DNA of 64,000 nt from Megalonaias nervosa (GCA_016617855.1 JAECUM010003721.1:79169-143168); one strand, 5' to 3'. Shown: positions 34,100-45,619, counted from the first letter of the stretch. The notes: generated from the sequence alone by a model not told the origin. Made by a program: numbers and translations.

Positions 34100-34169
34100 A
34101 TCTGGATATGAATGACCCAGTTGAATCTTGCTCAAATGATCAGGAAAGCTTCTGGCCTTCTCAGACAAA
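34100..34169 (+). CDS. RALGPS: RALGPS exon: short acidic linker exon
   Basis: A 70-nt exon after TTTCAG (34094-34099) and before donor GTAAGC (34170). Its first two bases complete the codon left by the previous exon. It encodes LDMNDPVESCSND followed by QESFWPSQTK, loosely like the acidic, tryptophan-containing segment ahead of the PH domain in vertebrate RALGPS2. Two leftover bases (AA) are completed by the C opening the exon at 47449. The sequence is less conserved than its neighbours, so the call rests mainly on splice sites, open frame and exact phase fit on both sides. Confidence 0.75.
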
Positions 34170-34378
34170 GTAAGCTTCACCCTCCAGACAACAAAACCAG
34201 AGCACTGGATTATATTTTGCATTAGCTGATATTTTAAGGAAATGAAAAAGATCTTTAATATGTTATTTTTAATCATAGTATATTGCATATATTTTAGCTT
34301 GTACTTGCTAGGTTGAGAATCGCATGATACCATCTCACCTTCTCCATATCATAAAAATGGTTTTCACATAACTGTAGG

Positions 34379-34640
34379 GACTGCTCCGATAGCCTAAGTG
34401 GTTATAGCATCTGCCATGGAAGCAGAGGTCACAGGTTAGAACCCCGGCCAAGTCTTACTAAAAACTTATAAAAATGGTAATAGCAGTTGCCTTGCTTTGT
34501 GCTCAACATTAAGAGATTAGTGTGTAAACTGGTTGACCTGGTGTCAGGATAATGAGGCTGGGTGGGGCATGATGCTACATGTCTTTGGCATGATGCCCCA
34601 GTGCTGAACATCACACTAAACTGCCACACTGTAGACATCA
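34379..34640 (+). mobile_element. tRNA-derived SINE, type 2
   Basis: The head CTCCGATAGCCTAAGTGGTT, with GGTTAGAACCCC about 45 bases on, resembles a tRNA A box and B box. The body runs through ACTTATAAAAATGGTAATAG, then GCTCAACATTAAGAG, CTGGTTGACCTGGTGTCAGG and GGCATGATGCCCCAGTG. A second, 5'-truncated copy lies at 56567-56745. Unlike type 1 there is no (AAC)n tail. Confidence 0.88.
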
Positions 34641-34969
34641 TAGCGATATGACTCAAATTGTTAAAGCTACATTAAAATCTAAATCACACATATAACTTTA
34701 GGTTTTCAGCAAGAAATGTCTGCACGTCTTAAAATGGCAAGTGTTTAAAGTGAATTATTCCTGTCTGGATGTGCATACATATGTATAGTAATAATGTGCA
34801 GCTCCTCAAAAACTGTTTTAGTTAGTGATTTCAAAGGTTGGGATATGATTAGATGTGGTCTGTCAGTATGCACAGTGGTTTCAGAATTATGATGAATTTT
34901 CTGGGCATCAAGCTTTGCAGGGTGGAGATAGTTTTGCATACAGATTCACTGCAACTTTATTCAATGGAA

Positions 34970-35620
34970 TGTAAGTATGTTACGTATATGTAATTTAATT
35001 ACTTGTGTGTTAGTTTTAAATTTTTTATTTTATTTTTATTTCATTACATGTTATTGTAATGATAACTTTATTCACTGGATTTTACATTTTTTTGGAAAAT
35101 TCAGTTGTTATGGTAAATAAGCAGCATTGCTACATTGTACTTTTTAGCTGACCTAGTTCCTGACCTTGATTCAGAAATGGTAAACAACTTTTTTTATTTG
35201 TTTCCTAGAGTGAAAATCATGGGTCGTAATCAAGGTCATACTTGGTTTGTATGTCAGCTCTATTGTAAACAACTTTTTAAAATTTTTTTTATTATTGAAT
35301 CTTATAGTAAGATTCATTCAGTACAATTGAATTCATCCATGGCGGACGTGACAGTTGACATATGATGTTAATACGTTTCTCAAAAAGAGTGATCACGTGA
35401 TCTAAAATTGTGTTTAAAACTAACGTTTTGTAGTGATTTAATTTAGTCGTAAATTCATACCTTCGGAGCTCAAAGATATTTTGTGTTGTGACCAGTTTGA
35501 GTTAAGTTTTTCTAGTTTTCGGAATTAGTAATTAATTTCTCTGGAAAACATGCATATGTGCTCATCATCACAATTCTTGGACAAAGACATTTATTGGAAA
35601 TTATTCGGAATTCTAAAGCC
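34970..35620. repeat. Dispersed repeat, copy 1 (partner 57360-58000)
   Basis: Shares, in the same order and orientation as 57360-58000, the ACTTGTGTGTTAGTTTTAAA stretch, the TTATTGTAATGAT stretch, an ATCACGTGA/TTTCACGTGA region, a GTTTTTGGAATT-like stretch and a TCTCTGGAAAAC-like stretch. It has no coding frame. Confidence 0.6.
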
Positions 35621-35799
35621 GGAATATTAATTTTTAAAGTAATTTTTTGTGTGCCATGTTCTGGGACACAGTTTTTTTTCTAGTTGTAAGTTGCAGACAC
35701 TTTTTAAATCATTTGAAAATTACACCTTGGAAAATGCATTCCAGCTTAAATTTTATTTTTAAAAAAAAACAACTGTGTACTTGAGATAAAACTCTTTAA

Positions 35800-36186
35800 T
35801 CCACTGCAGCATCATCTCATCTACCCAACTCTACTCTTGCTCACGTATGATCCATCCTTTCTTTGCGTGAATAGTTTTTGGCTTTCTCATGTCGTGAAAA
35901 ATTATCATTGGAGGCAACAAACCTCCTGAAGCGGAAACTGCAAGGACTAAAGTCAGATTTTTTAAAACTCTGCACCAGTTGTGCTAATTCTCACAGTTTT
36001 AACCCCACTCTTATCGACAGTCTGTCCAGGAATGAGATCAAAGTACACCAGAACTTTGTCCATGTTAATGATCATATTGTTGGCAAAATCATCTTCGCTT
36101 CTGACCTTCACGAATTCATCAAATGATTTTATTTTCTCCAAATCTTCTAGGTGACACTGCATCATCGATGTCCATGCAGGAAGCAC
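35800..36186 (-). pseudogene. Pogo/Tigger-type transposase fragment (DDE domain)
   Basis: A 74-codon frame from 36186 contains INMDKVLVYFDL and VKTVRISTTGAEF, the block with the first catalytic Asp (NMD) and the KTV-I-TTGAEK signature of pogo-like transposases. After a frameshift the downstream piece reads LTLVLAVSASGGLLPPMIIF and then a WVDEMMLQWI region, where this family has its second Asp region. The helix-turn-helix DNA-binding part and the last catalytic residue are missing. The enzyme cuts and pastes DNA at TA sites. A stop and a frameshift make it inactive. Confidence 0.82.
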
Positions 36187-36587
36187 TGTATTGCGTCACT
36201 TTAAATATTCTTTCATTGTTTCATTTTATTTTCAAAATTCCCTTGAATACCAGTAAAAAGGAACCAAAGTTGGCTTCCATGTCGGCGGACTTTGTATATA
36301 AAAAAAAAATTGGCACACTTAAAAGAATCAAAGGTCAGCTTCCGAGGTCAGCTTGCTTTGTAATAAAATAAACTTTATATTTTATATCCTGTCGGTAAGT
36401 TGAATGAGTTTATTGCTCACTTCCAATTGTGTTTATTCACCACCCAGGCTTCTATTTGCTTGGCATCTGTAGTCATAATTAATACAGATGGGCATTGATG
36501 TTTGTGGTACAACCAAACATGATTTGTTTCTCTATGTTCACGTCATTGAAAAATGTGTTGTGTTTTATCAGGCATAAGGGGGCAGGG

Positions 36588-37224
36588 GCCAGATTTTATG
36601 CACAATTTTAATGCCACAATCACCGGCCTAGTATAAAAAAAAAACATTAAAAATACACAAGTGAGGTCAAAAAGGTCTATATTTTTGTGTACCTATACTA
36701 AAACAAAGCATAAAAATATTATCCACTTGACCAGAGAAGTCAATGGCAGTTCATAGCAGAAGAAATTTATGCACCCCAATGCCAAATTTATATGTGCAAT
36801 TTTCATGTCCGAAGGTCATTTTTGACACCATGTGATGCTCACAGTGCAAAAACGAGCCCTTTTCCTAGATGATAATTCTGCAAAACAGCGTGTGCTAAAC
36901 AGGCTGATGCAATTGAAAATAATTGTCATCCAAGCCGTTTTTGAGATATTCTAATTGCCCTGAACCCAAGTATTTACTGCTGTGGGAGGCTAGCTCTTCT
37001 TCCTAGCCGACTGTTGGTATTTCACTGTCTACATACTGCAGAGTAACTATGGAAGGTGTACATGCCTGACATCAGTTTCAAGAACAACACAAGCCCGAAA
37101 CACCTAGTTCACAAATATATCCGTATCTTTAATTAGTAAACAATAATAGCTGAAAAAGTCACACCATAGCCTTAAGTTAAGAAATTTGCCAGGGGCCAAT
37201 TTACAAAACTAGCCCCTGCCACCT
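36588..37224. mobile_element. MITE-like insertion with GGCAGGGGC ends
   Basis: It interrupts a segment that is continuous in the related copy (near 23300). The ends are inverted: AAGGGGGCAGGGGCCAG on the left, and TAAGGTGGCAGGGGCTAG as the reverse complement of the right end. Flanking TAA and TTA could be a mutated 3-bp target site of the PIF/Harbinger type. No coding frame was recognised in its 0.64 kb. Confidence 0.75.
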
Positions 37225-37679
37225 TAGCGATACACGCTACATTATGGATGCCTACACTATATATACAGAGCTTTGGATATATTTTTTTCTTTAATGATCA
37301 TGATGAAAGAAAGAATAAATGATAATTCTTCAAATGGCCTTTCATATGGTATCTTTGTCCTACTGTGCTAGGATCACATGTATGTGGAAGGTCAAAGGCC
37401 ATGATAAAGAATGTCTGTTCTGCACATAGTTATCTTGTGAACATGTCAACTCAAGCATAAGAAATTAGTTTTATCAAATTTGGTATGTTGCAGTAGAACA
37501 GTTTCCTCCAAGGCACTCTTCTTACTAGTACATAATATAAAAAAAAATTCATGAAAACGTAGAATGAGTATATTTTGACTAAAATAGCAATAGATTTCAC
37601 TGAAGTCCATTAGGTTTGCTGTCAGTATATAACAGGAATATCAAAGACAAAACAAAAGTATGAATTATTGTGAATATGT

Positions 37680-38262
37680 ACTATTGTATATACTTGCATA
37701 TAAGCCCGTTTGTGTATAAGCTGATCCCTCAAACTGAATAGGTAAAACTTTAAAAAATACGTGATCTGCACATAAGTTGACCCATATTGTCCAGCCATAT
37801 TGAAAAGTCTTGTTATTGATTGGAAAAATTGAAAAATGACTGAAAAAGATCTTGAAAAAATATTTAGTTTTCGTTATTACAGTCATTTTAGTCAGAAGCT
37901 GGTAATGTAACAGCTCTTTTACATTTGGGAGAAATTTTAGTATATGGATTAAGACCTCCTTGGGAGTTAACGTTAAGTCTGAAAATTTTATTATTTGGTC
38001 CGGAAAGGTTTAGAAAAAGTTGGTAATCAGTTTTTAAATTTGTTGTATTAACCCTGTGTACAGGAGGTCCTGGGGGTTGAGGTTAAGTATGAAATTCTGT
38101 CTTCAGCGATCTGAATTAACAATACTGTATATATCAGTAGTCAACATGAAAACTTAAAATTTTTCCAGTTTATACCTTGTTCTATGGATAAGCCGACCTC
38201 CCTTCTTTCATACTTTTGCTTTTTCCTATATTATTTGGCTTATTCATGATAATATACGGTAC
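37680..38262. mobile_element. MITE with GTATAT-AT-AAGCC inverted ends
   Basis: The left end ATTGTATATACTTGCATATA-AGCC and the right end, which reads TACCGTATATTATCATGAAT-AAGCC reverse-complemented, are inverted. Both are followed by further AAGC(C/T)GA motifs. It is 0.58 kb and AT-rich with no coding frame. Confidence 0.75.
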
Positions 38263-39259
38263 AATGGTCTCCATTTGATATGGCCACCCCTTCTGCACTG
38301 GCAAAGTGCCGGTATAAGCTAGGTGGTCTTTCCGGAGGGGGACTATATTTGTGAGAAGTATATGTGTGTGTGTATGTATGTTGTAAGAAAGCTACTTAAA
38401 AGCATTTACATGTACTTTAATTATTAAAATTTCTTCTTAAGAACAGACTTATTTCAAGTCAACATACATTAATAGCTCTTGTTCTTAAGTGTGAAATGGA
38501 AGTGGGGTATTGTTGGCATGCACATTAACAAAAAATCATCATTTAAATCTTGGTACATACATTGCTTTTCATTTAGAATAATTTTCTTTCCATTTACTCC
38601 ATTTTCCCACTGCTGTGGAATATTCTCCTAATGTTTTTTCTTCAAACATCTTAATTGTCCATTTACATGATGTGTCCAGGTTTTGTAACAGTTTGTTCCT
38701 ATGTTGCTAATTGTTAAGTACTGCAATTTAATTAAGCAGACAAAACTTTTTTAAAGTAGATGAAATGACTTGTTTATTAAGGAAGTGATACATATACTGT
38801 CACATGACTTTTCGGTCTTTGTCTCGTACCCTGTTTTGTTCAAGGTTAATTTCTCTCTGTGTTAAATCCAAAAAATCTATATTTGGGCTATACTGACCAT
38901 GTTGTGATCTTGACAATTGCATCTGGTCATAATCATCAAGGAGAAGAACTCAACCACTGTTGGAAGCCCAAAACTCTATCACAACATTGTTGACCCCATT
39001 TCCTGTAAACATCATATTTACCTTAGTGGTGCATGTGCTTTCGCCATTTATTTATTTCAGTATTGAAAACCTGACATTGGACAACCAACCTTGGTAAAGA
39101 TAATCTGATTACTTACCTTACCATATGAATTAAATATTGGCTATGAACTCATATTAACAATATTCTGGTCAACGAATTGGTTTGGTAGTAGTCAACGAAC
39201 TTTTGACTCTGTAACAAAAGCTTCGAACGTCATACCTGCCATAACATGTCATGCGAAAG
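38263..39259. other. Intron sequence, no recognised feature
   Basis: AT-rich with a short (TG)n patch near 38366. Nothing is recognised. Confidence 0.6.
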
Positions 39260-39560
39260 ACACGATCTTTTACTTAAATAATATGGTTTCCAATGTGACG
39301 TCCAGTATTGCTTTGACAAGGTCAGTCTTGTTATAGCAACTCCACATGAATGGGTGGTCATATCTATATGAGGTTTTCACGAAAAGGCTTCTTATGATGT
39401 TTTGTTGGTTGTAAATGAAAATGGTTCTGCTTGGACATCCAATATGGCTGACACAGTGACCATCTTGAAAATCTTGTTATTGCTACTCCTCCTGAATGGA
39501 AGGTCATATTGACATGGGTTTCACCAGGAGACTTCTTATGTAGCTACATATAAAACACAT
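39260..39560. repeat. Satellite-like repeat units (CTTGAAAATCTTGTTATTGC family)
   Basis: About two units with landmarks CTTGAAAATCTTG, GTCATATTGACATGGG and CACCAGGAGACTTCTTATG. The same family forms the array at 41640-42760 and smaller groups at 40400-40570, 48420-48610 and 60650-61400. Confidence 0.75.
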
Positions 39561-39834
39561 TACCAGTTGACACCATTTTTAACTCTGCCATTATTTGAAC
39601 AAACTTCACATATATTTTCAGTTCTTGAACAGGTTGATCATTCAATTTTAGACTTGTACAAAAAGTTAAAATTTGCATTAATCAAACAAATTCCATGATG
39701 ACAATGTATGTACAAAAATTATTCTAATTTTTTTAGATACACCATTTTAAAAAAAGTAAGGTGTATGAAAAACTAAATGCATATGGTATATTATATGTCT
39801 TGTATCTCATTCAAATTCTTATTTTTCTTATCAG

Positions 39835-39882
39835 ATGTTGCATGGTTAAACCAAACCCTCAACGATTGCTACACACTGACAT
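39835..39882 (+). CDS. RALGPS: Possible 48-nt cassette exon of RALGPS
   Basis: After a pyrimidine-rich tract ending TTTTTCTTATCAG there are 48 bases followed by a strong donor GTAAGT (39883). Spliced between the exons at 34100 and 47449, it stays open in the required phase (two leftover bases in and out). It would insert about 16 residues (K-CCMVKPNPQRLLHTD) between linker and PH domain without shifting the frame. Skipping it also keeps the frame, so it would be an optional cassette. No family match is recognised for the peptide, so it could be a chance decoy exon. Confidence 0.4.
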
Positions 39883-40189
39883 GTAAGTCTTCAAGAAATG
39901 CTTGTTCGAGATCACCTTTTTTTTTTGTACCTCTTGTGAATGTACAAAAAATAAAATATAATGTTCCAGATGCCTTTATTTTTAATACTGAAGTTATTAT
40001 ATTGAAGTCTCGATAGATTCTTTAGTGAGCATTATCTTAAAATATTTGCAGTTATTAGGTTTCCGAGTGGAAAGAAAGTCTTTAATATCATCCATTGTTA
40101 CATAATCATGAAAGTTCTAGCTGTAGCCATAAATTTAATATTTTTTTTTTTTTTATAAGAAGGTTGTACAAGCAAATTAAATAGTATAT

Positions 40190-40570
40190 GTTAGCTCACC
40201 TGGTTGAAGACCACATCAGTTTATAGAATGGTCTTTTTGCCTGCTGTTCATCTGTCATCCGTTGTTCGTCAGTTTGCGTTTGCTTTTTTATATTTCTTTT
40301 AAAAGAAAGAACAATGGTACATTTTTGAGGAAATTTGGCAGGAACGTTTATGCTATACCATAAATTGTTTTCAGAGTGGTTCCCCTAGCAAAAATAAGGC
40401 TTCAATAGCAACCATATGGAAAACCTTAATTTATTCTTATTGGTCCTAAATGAAAAAGCAGCCAATCTGATGATATAATATTGCTGTCATGGTGACTGTA
40501 TTGAAAATCTTGTTATCAATACTCTTCCTAAACAGATGGTTGTATTAACATGGGGTTATCACTAAAAGAC
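40190..40570. repeat. Dispersed repeat start plus satellite-like units
   Basis: Begins TTAGCTCACCTGGTTGAAGA, with a TCATCTGTCATCCGTTG stretch typical of a common mollusc intron repeat, then passes into units of the CTTGAAAATCTTG family. Confidence 0.7.
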
Positions 40571-41639
40571 TTTCAGGGCTCAAAATTTGGATTTTTGTTT
40601 TTCCACTAACCCAAAGGTTCATCAAAATAAATTTATTTTGCTTATCCTGCTTAAATTTTTGACTGATTCTGCTAAAAAACCAAACAGAAGCCAGTTCAGT
40701 TTGTAATCCAACATCATTATTCATTAACTTCTCAAACTTTGGAATAGATGATCAAGCTATTTTAAGACACTCATCAAAGATGCCATATCAAGATTACCAC
40801 TTATATCAAGATTTTACTCTGCTTTTGAGGAACCAACTTCCTGTTTTGATTTCATGCATTCTCTCTGCCATTATGTGTAGGCAGCTTGCCTTGTGTGATT
40901 CCAGGGACAGCTTATGAAAATTGTTACATTCATCAATGAATAAAGTACCACATGCATTTTCATATTTTTCACTTCTCACCTGGGTTGTACTTGAGTCATT
41001 TGAGCTAATTTTCCCAGCATTTCTGGTACTCCTTTTGTCTCTTTGCTTAATCATGTTTGATATCACACTCGCTCATGTCACCATCTGATTACTGCTGCAT
41101 TGGTGGAGGATGCACACCTTGCAAATACTTCCATGTGTTTACAATTCTCACTGGACATATGTATTGAATGTTGATGAATATTAAGACACCTTGTTCTTTA
41201 TTATTTGTTAAGTCAATTATCGCAATCTTTTCTGATTGGTCAATACTAGCCTGAGACCATATACCTTTTTTTATCAGGAGTAATGAAGCATTGGTTGGGG
41301 GCAGTACACTGGGCTAGTTCTGCAAACACAAAGACTATTTGACAATAATCACACTAATTTACTTGATGAACACCTGTCCATTTGAGCTGCAAACTTGGTA
41401 CCTCATCAATCGCAGGATGTTGGTAGGTATTCAGTTAACACATTAAACAAATAAATTAACCATTAAATGAAATGCCAACTCATGACCACTTCTTAGCTGT
41501 GATAGATGATTGGTGGCAAGTTTCATTGCCCCAGCAGATTCATGACTGCTGAGTTTTACAGATCCACCAGCAAAATCACTGCGGATTACAGGTTAGCATT
41601 AATTTTGAGCTCAGGACTTTCTATGATCTCTAGTTAGTG
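40571..41639. other. Intron sequence, no recognised feature
   Basis: AT-rich. The minus-strand open stretch at 40806-41066 (86 codons) matches nothing recognised and has no promoter or splice context. Confidence 0.5.
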
Positions 41640-42760
41640 CTAAATGAAATTGTACCCTTAGACATCCAGGATAACTGTCACAGTGACCATTTTGAAAAAA
41701 TATATTGCTGCTTCTAATGAATGGATGGTTATATCAAAATTGGGTTAAGACTTCTAAAGATGTCCACTAGATTCCTAATGAAATGGTATGATTCTTACTG
41801 CCAACATATCCACATTGGCATCCATCTTGAAAATCCTGTTATTGCTATACTCTACCAGATGGTGATATTGATAAGGGATTTTCACTATGATACTTCTGAT
41901 GTCTGGTTTCATCTTAAATGGAACATCCAGTATGTCCACTTATGCTGCGATCATAATAATCTTGCTGTTATTCATTCTACTGAAACAGTTTTGTCAACCT
42001 GGGATTTTCACTAAAAGACTTTTCATGATGTCTAGTTGTTCCCAGATGATGTTGATATTACAGCCAAGATGCTTGCCATTGCAGCTTTTCTGAAAATCTT
42101 ATCACAACTCCTCCTGAAGGGATGTTCATTTTGATATTGTGTTTTCATTCAAAGATTTTTGCCTAGTCTGGTTGGTCCTCAGTAAAAATGGTGCCAATCT
42201 GACATCCATTATGGTGGTCACCTTGAAAATTTTATTGCAACTCTTTCATCTTTAATTTGTCCTAAACGAAAACTATACCTCATTGTACAACTGGTATGGC
42301 CTCCATGCCATCTTGAAAATCTTGTTAATATTATTCTTCCCAAAGAGATAGTCTTACTAACATGGGGTTTCCACCAAAAAAGACCTCTTGATGATGTCTG
42401 TATAGGTCCTAAATGAAATAAATGCCAATCAGACATTTAATACATCTGCCATGGTTGCCTTTGTGAAAATTTTAAAACAACAACTTCTGAATGGATGATG
42501 TATACACATGGAGTTTCAGTGATGGACATTTTATCATATCTAGTTGGAATCTGATATCCAATATGATGACCATCTTGAAATATGGTTATCACAGTTTCTT
42601 CTGAATGGATGGTCTTCCTGTCATGGGGTTTCACTTAAAGACTTATTATGATATCAGGGTAGCTCAAGTTAGACATTGAATATGGCCACCATGGTGGCAT
42701 CCTGGAAAATCTTATATTTTGTTATAACTTGGAAAGCTTTTTATATCTCCACCAGTGATA
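41640..42760. repeat. Diverged satellite-like tandem array, about 8 units
   Basis: The landmark CTTGAAAATC or a variant appears near 41691, 41829, 42089, 42221, 42312, 42462, 42575 and 42702. It alternates with ATGG-x-GTCATATTGACATGGGGTTTCACT-like and ATGATGTCTAGTTGGTCCTAAATGA-like segments. Spacing varies from about 90 to 150 bp (260 where a unit has lost the landmark). Open stretches inside (41721-42014) are by-products of the repeat. Confidence 0.82.
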
Positions 42761-43249
42761 GAAAAACTTTGCTTATATCAGACTTGGTTAAGGTTTCAGT
42801 ATTTTTTTAAAGTATTTTCTTTCCATTGTTTATAGGCTTTGAAGGTGAAGTAAATCATTTTAAGCAAATGTTTTGAACTATAAATTTGAACCTTTCTACA
42901 CTCACTTCTTCATATTTCTCTGCCATTTTGCACTATCTGTTGAAGAGAAGTTACTTTGAGTCCACACTAGATTATCTTTTTTTTTTGGCATGTTTTGAAT
43001 AGTACTTTTGTGACTATATTTCAAAGAGAATGTGTAGAACAGTAATATTGTTATCTCTGTCAAGGTAGTAACTTTTATATATGCCTGCTATAATGCAATG
43101 ACGGTGTCTGCCTGATCATCTGTCTTGACTAATTTGGTTTCTGCACAATAACTTCAGTTGTCCACCTATATTTACCTGACATTGTGGATGGCTTGCACTT
43201 GTGAAAAGTTAGAACAATTTTGAATTTTAGTTTCAAAAGGTTAATATTC
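42761..43249. other. Intron sequence, no recognised feature
   Basis: AT-rich, stops in all frames. Confidence 0.6.
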
Positions 43250-43261
43250 AAAGTCACTGTC

Positions 43262-43516
43262 GGGGCCCCGAGTGGCCGAGTGGTCTAAAGCGCTGACCGT
43301 TACGGATCACTGCCATCTCACCTCTGTCTGCGTGAGTTCGAGTCCAGGCTCGGCTAACGTGGGTACGTGAGAAAGCCTGCCAGTAGCTTCTCGTGGGTCG
43401 GTGGTTCTTCCCGGTATTTTCCGGGGTTCTTCCTCCACCATTAATACTGGCCGCCATGTATAGCCTATCTTGTGCTGAAAAATGGCGTTAAACCCTATAA
43501 CAACAACAACAACAAC
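43262..43516 (+). mobile_element. tRNA-derived SINE (type 1), full length
   Basis: Begins GGGGCCCCGAGTGGCCGAGT, keeps the B-box-like GAGTTCGAGTCC, and ends in an (AAC)n tail. An exact 12-bp target-site duplication AAAGTCACTGTC flanks it (43250-43261 and 43517-43528). Together with 26953-27205 it defines the family consensus of about 250 bp. Confidence 0.96.
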
Positions 43517-43528
43517 AAAGTCACTGTC

Positions 43529-44126
43529 TTTTAAAGTGGGAAAACAGTTACTGCATGGTAGCATGAGTTCTACACTATTAGCACTTGCCAAACTGTGGAT
43601 GGCTTGCATTTTTGATAAGGAAAAACCCTAAGGTAGGGAAAACCCTCAGACTTACATTTGTACACATATGATATTTTCAAAAGTTGCTGCACATTTTCTA
43701 CCCTGAAGCTTGACCTTGGGATTCAAAAGTTGTTTTGGCAAACATTTGTATAATCCACTCTTCCCACAAAGAGACTCTTTGAATCTTATCAAGCTGGAGG
43801 AAATCGAGGCTATTATTTCAAAGTTTATCTTTTTGTGTTTAAAATTACTCACCAATATCCAACCCCAGTCATTATTATTAACTAGAAATAGGGCTGATCT
43901 TATCATTTGATCAGAACTGATTTTATCATTTGATCAGAGTTCACACGCTACCAGGACATCGAGAAAAAGTCAGGAGAAGTGATTTTTGTCCCTGACTGTT
44001 AAAAGTCCTTGAATTTTGCAAATATTGATAAAAGTCTGAGAAAACCCAGGAATTTTCCACCAACACTTGACATCAGAAACAATTACGTAATTGAGTCGTA
44101 ACTGAACTGATTGTGAATTAAATTCA
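43529..44126. other. Intron sequence, no recognised feature
   Basis: A tandem TTATCATTTGATCAGA pair lies at about 43900-43937. Nothing else is recognised. Confidence 0.5.
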
Positions 44127-44235
44127 GACATGTTTTTTCTCCGTTTTAAAGCGGAATTCCGCTTTCTCCTGACTTGAATCAGATTTTTCTTGATATAGTC
44201 TGTTTTTTATATCATCTCCGATCTGGTTTTTTTTA
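44127..44235. repeat. Dispersed repeat, inverted partner of 58685-58795
   Basis: TTTTAAAGCGGAATTCCGCT and TTTCTCCTGACTTGAATC read as the reverse complement of the matching stretches at 58685-58795. Confidence 0.72.
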
Positions 44236-44399
44236 AAAAATGAAAAAAAACGGTCTGTCCGGTCCCATTTTGCAACCACCCGTGTAAAGTATTCATTCCA
44301 TATATTAGTTAGCACATGACTCTTGTAAAGAGTATTCTGATTGGTCAAAAGTTTAAATTCATCCAATGAACCTTTGTGTAATGGAAACTGATGGCAACG

Positions 44400-44960
44400 G
44401 AAAAAAGAAATATGTTGTCCCGAGTTGTTGAGAGAGACCATGACACGAAAAGTGTAGATAAAGGTTTAAAAAAATATATGGAAATGAGAATGGCTGGAGT
44501 GAAAAGTTGACGGAAATTTAGTTGGTCAGTTTATAAGAAAACTGAACACTAGAGGACTGGCATTTTGTGACCTCTGCAAGAAAGATCTGAATTACGGCAA
44601 TTGCGGTTGGAAGAGTTTGGAACAGCACCTACAAAAGAAGCTGCATACGGAAAAATTGAAGCTCAGAAGGCATCTGGAAAAAGTGCAGTTAATTACTATA
44701 AGAAGAAAGATTTCTTGCATGAGAGAACAGATGTAGCCCTCTGTCAGAATATGCGTACTGCATTTCGCCAATACAAGCACTAGCTTGAAAGGAAAAGGCT
44801 CTCATTGAGAAGGAAAAGAAACAATTGTACATTGAGCCAAAAAAGTCAGTGGTGACAAAAAAGGAAGGCTAAAGAAATCTTTGCCAAAGCCGCAAAAAGA
44901 TCTTGACTGGCATATCAACAGGTTCTGTCCAGTGGAGAAAAAGACAAGTGAATGTATGGG
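44400..44960 (+). pseudogene. Decayed BED-type zinc-finger gene (transposon-related)
   Basis: Read across several stops and frame changes, the plus strand gives a short basic start, then LCDLCKKDLNYGNCGWKSL followed by EQHLQKKLHTEKLKLRR. The spacing C-x2-C ... H-x4-H fits a BED/C2H2 finger such as those heading hAT-type transposases and their domesticated relatives. A Lys/Glu-rich tail follows. No DDE or dimerisation motif was found downstream. It is broken and may be a processed or transposon-derived copy. Confidence 0.5.
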
Positions 44961-45264
44961 ATTATTTGTATATAGTTGCTGTACTTGGTTTATTTTACAG
45001 ATTTGTTATGAAAGAGAGAAGTATAATATGTTTGCTGCAAAAATTGACAAATTAATGTGACTTAATTACGATGTGAACACTGATATGCACATGAAATAAT
45101 TTCAGCATCAATAGTATTGGAGAACAAATTCATGTGACAATAAATATTGTGAAATTATTCAAGTCAAGTTGAACATTTTTGGTAAGTTTATTAGTTTTTC
45201 AAATGATTTTTTTTTTGTTTTTTATTATGATCATAAGTTGCACCTGGATCAGTTTTTTATGATT

Positions 45265-45385
45265 GTAAAATGCGTTTTTGGCTGGGGGCCTTCAGCCACC
45301 TGGACCCCTGGATCGGGAGCACTGCCCCTCGAGACCCCGTTGGGGGAGGACCCCCAAACCCTCCTTAAAATTTTTTCAGCTTTTT
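45265..45385. repeat. GC-rich patch in AT-rich intron
   Basis: GGGGGCCTTCAGCCACCTGG, CCCCTGGATCGGG and CCCCGTTGGGGGAGGACCCC follow one another, forming several short GC-rich hairpins. Its composition is unlike everything around it, suggesting the tail of an inserted element. Confidence 0.7.
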
Positions 45386-45619
45386 TTATGGAGGACCAAA
45401 AATCATGTCTGTAAAAATTCATCGAGTTCTGACCAGAATATTCAGAGGATGCAGCATGGTGGCGGCAAAGCGTAGCTGCTTACCAAATGTCTTAGGAAAC
45501 TTAAATGCTGTTACATCGAGTCATACATGCATGAGATATGAAAATTTATTTTCTCAAAAATTGCAAGTTTTACATCATTATGGCTTTAATCTGCTGAAAG
45601 ACGAGATGAAAGTACGATT

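Larger units (their letters stand above)
35628..37324 (-). mobile_element. Pogo-like DNA transposon, both ends lost, with transposase remnant
   Basis: Left part 35628-35790 matches 21575-21745; right parts 36530-36587 and 37225-37324 match 23240-23410. The minus strand carries a pogo/Tigger-type transposase fragment. A MITE-like insertion at 36588-37224 splits the right part. Conserved terminal repeats were not found at either end. Confidence 0.78.

Noticed and set aside
34379..34455. Second tRNA-like sequence
   Set aside because: It heads a repeat with a conserved body that also occurs at 56567-56745, so it is a SINE, not a tRNA gene.
37665..37886. 73-codon minus-strand open stretch
   Set aside because: It falls inside the MITE at 37680-38262 and has no coding features.
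40806..41066. 86-codon minus-strand open stretch
   Set aside because: No recognisable motif, promoter, splice sites or repeat partner; open length is within what AT-rich intron gives by chance.
41721..42014. 97-codon plus-strand open stretch
   Set aside because: It lies wholly within the satellite-like array and follows its repeat units.
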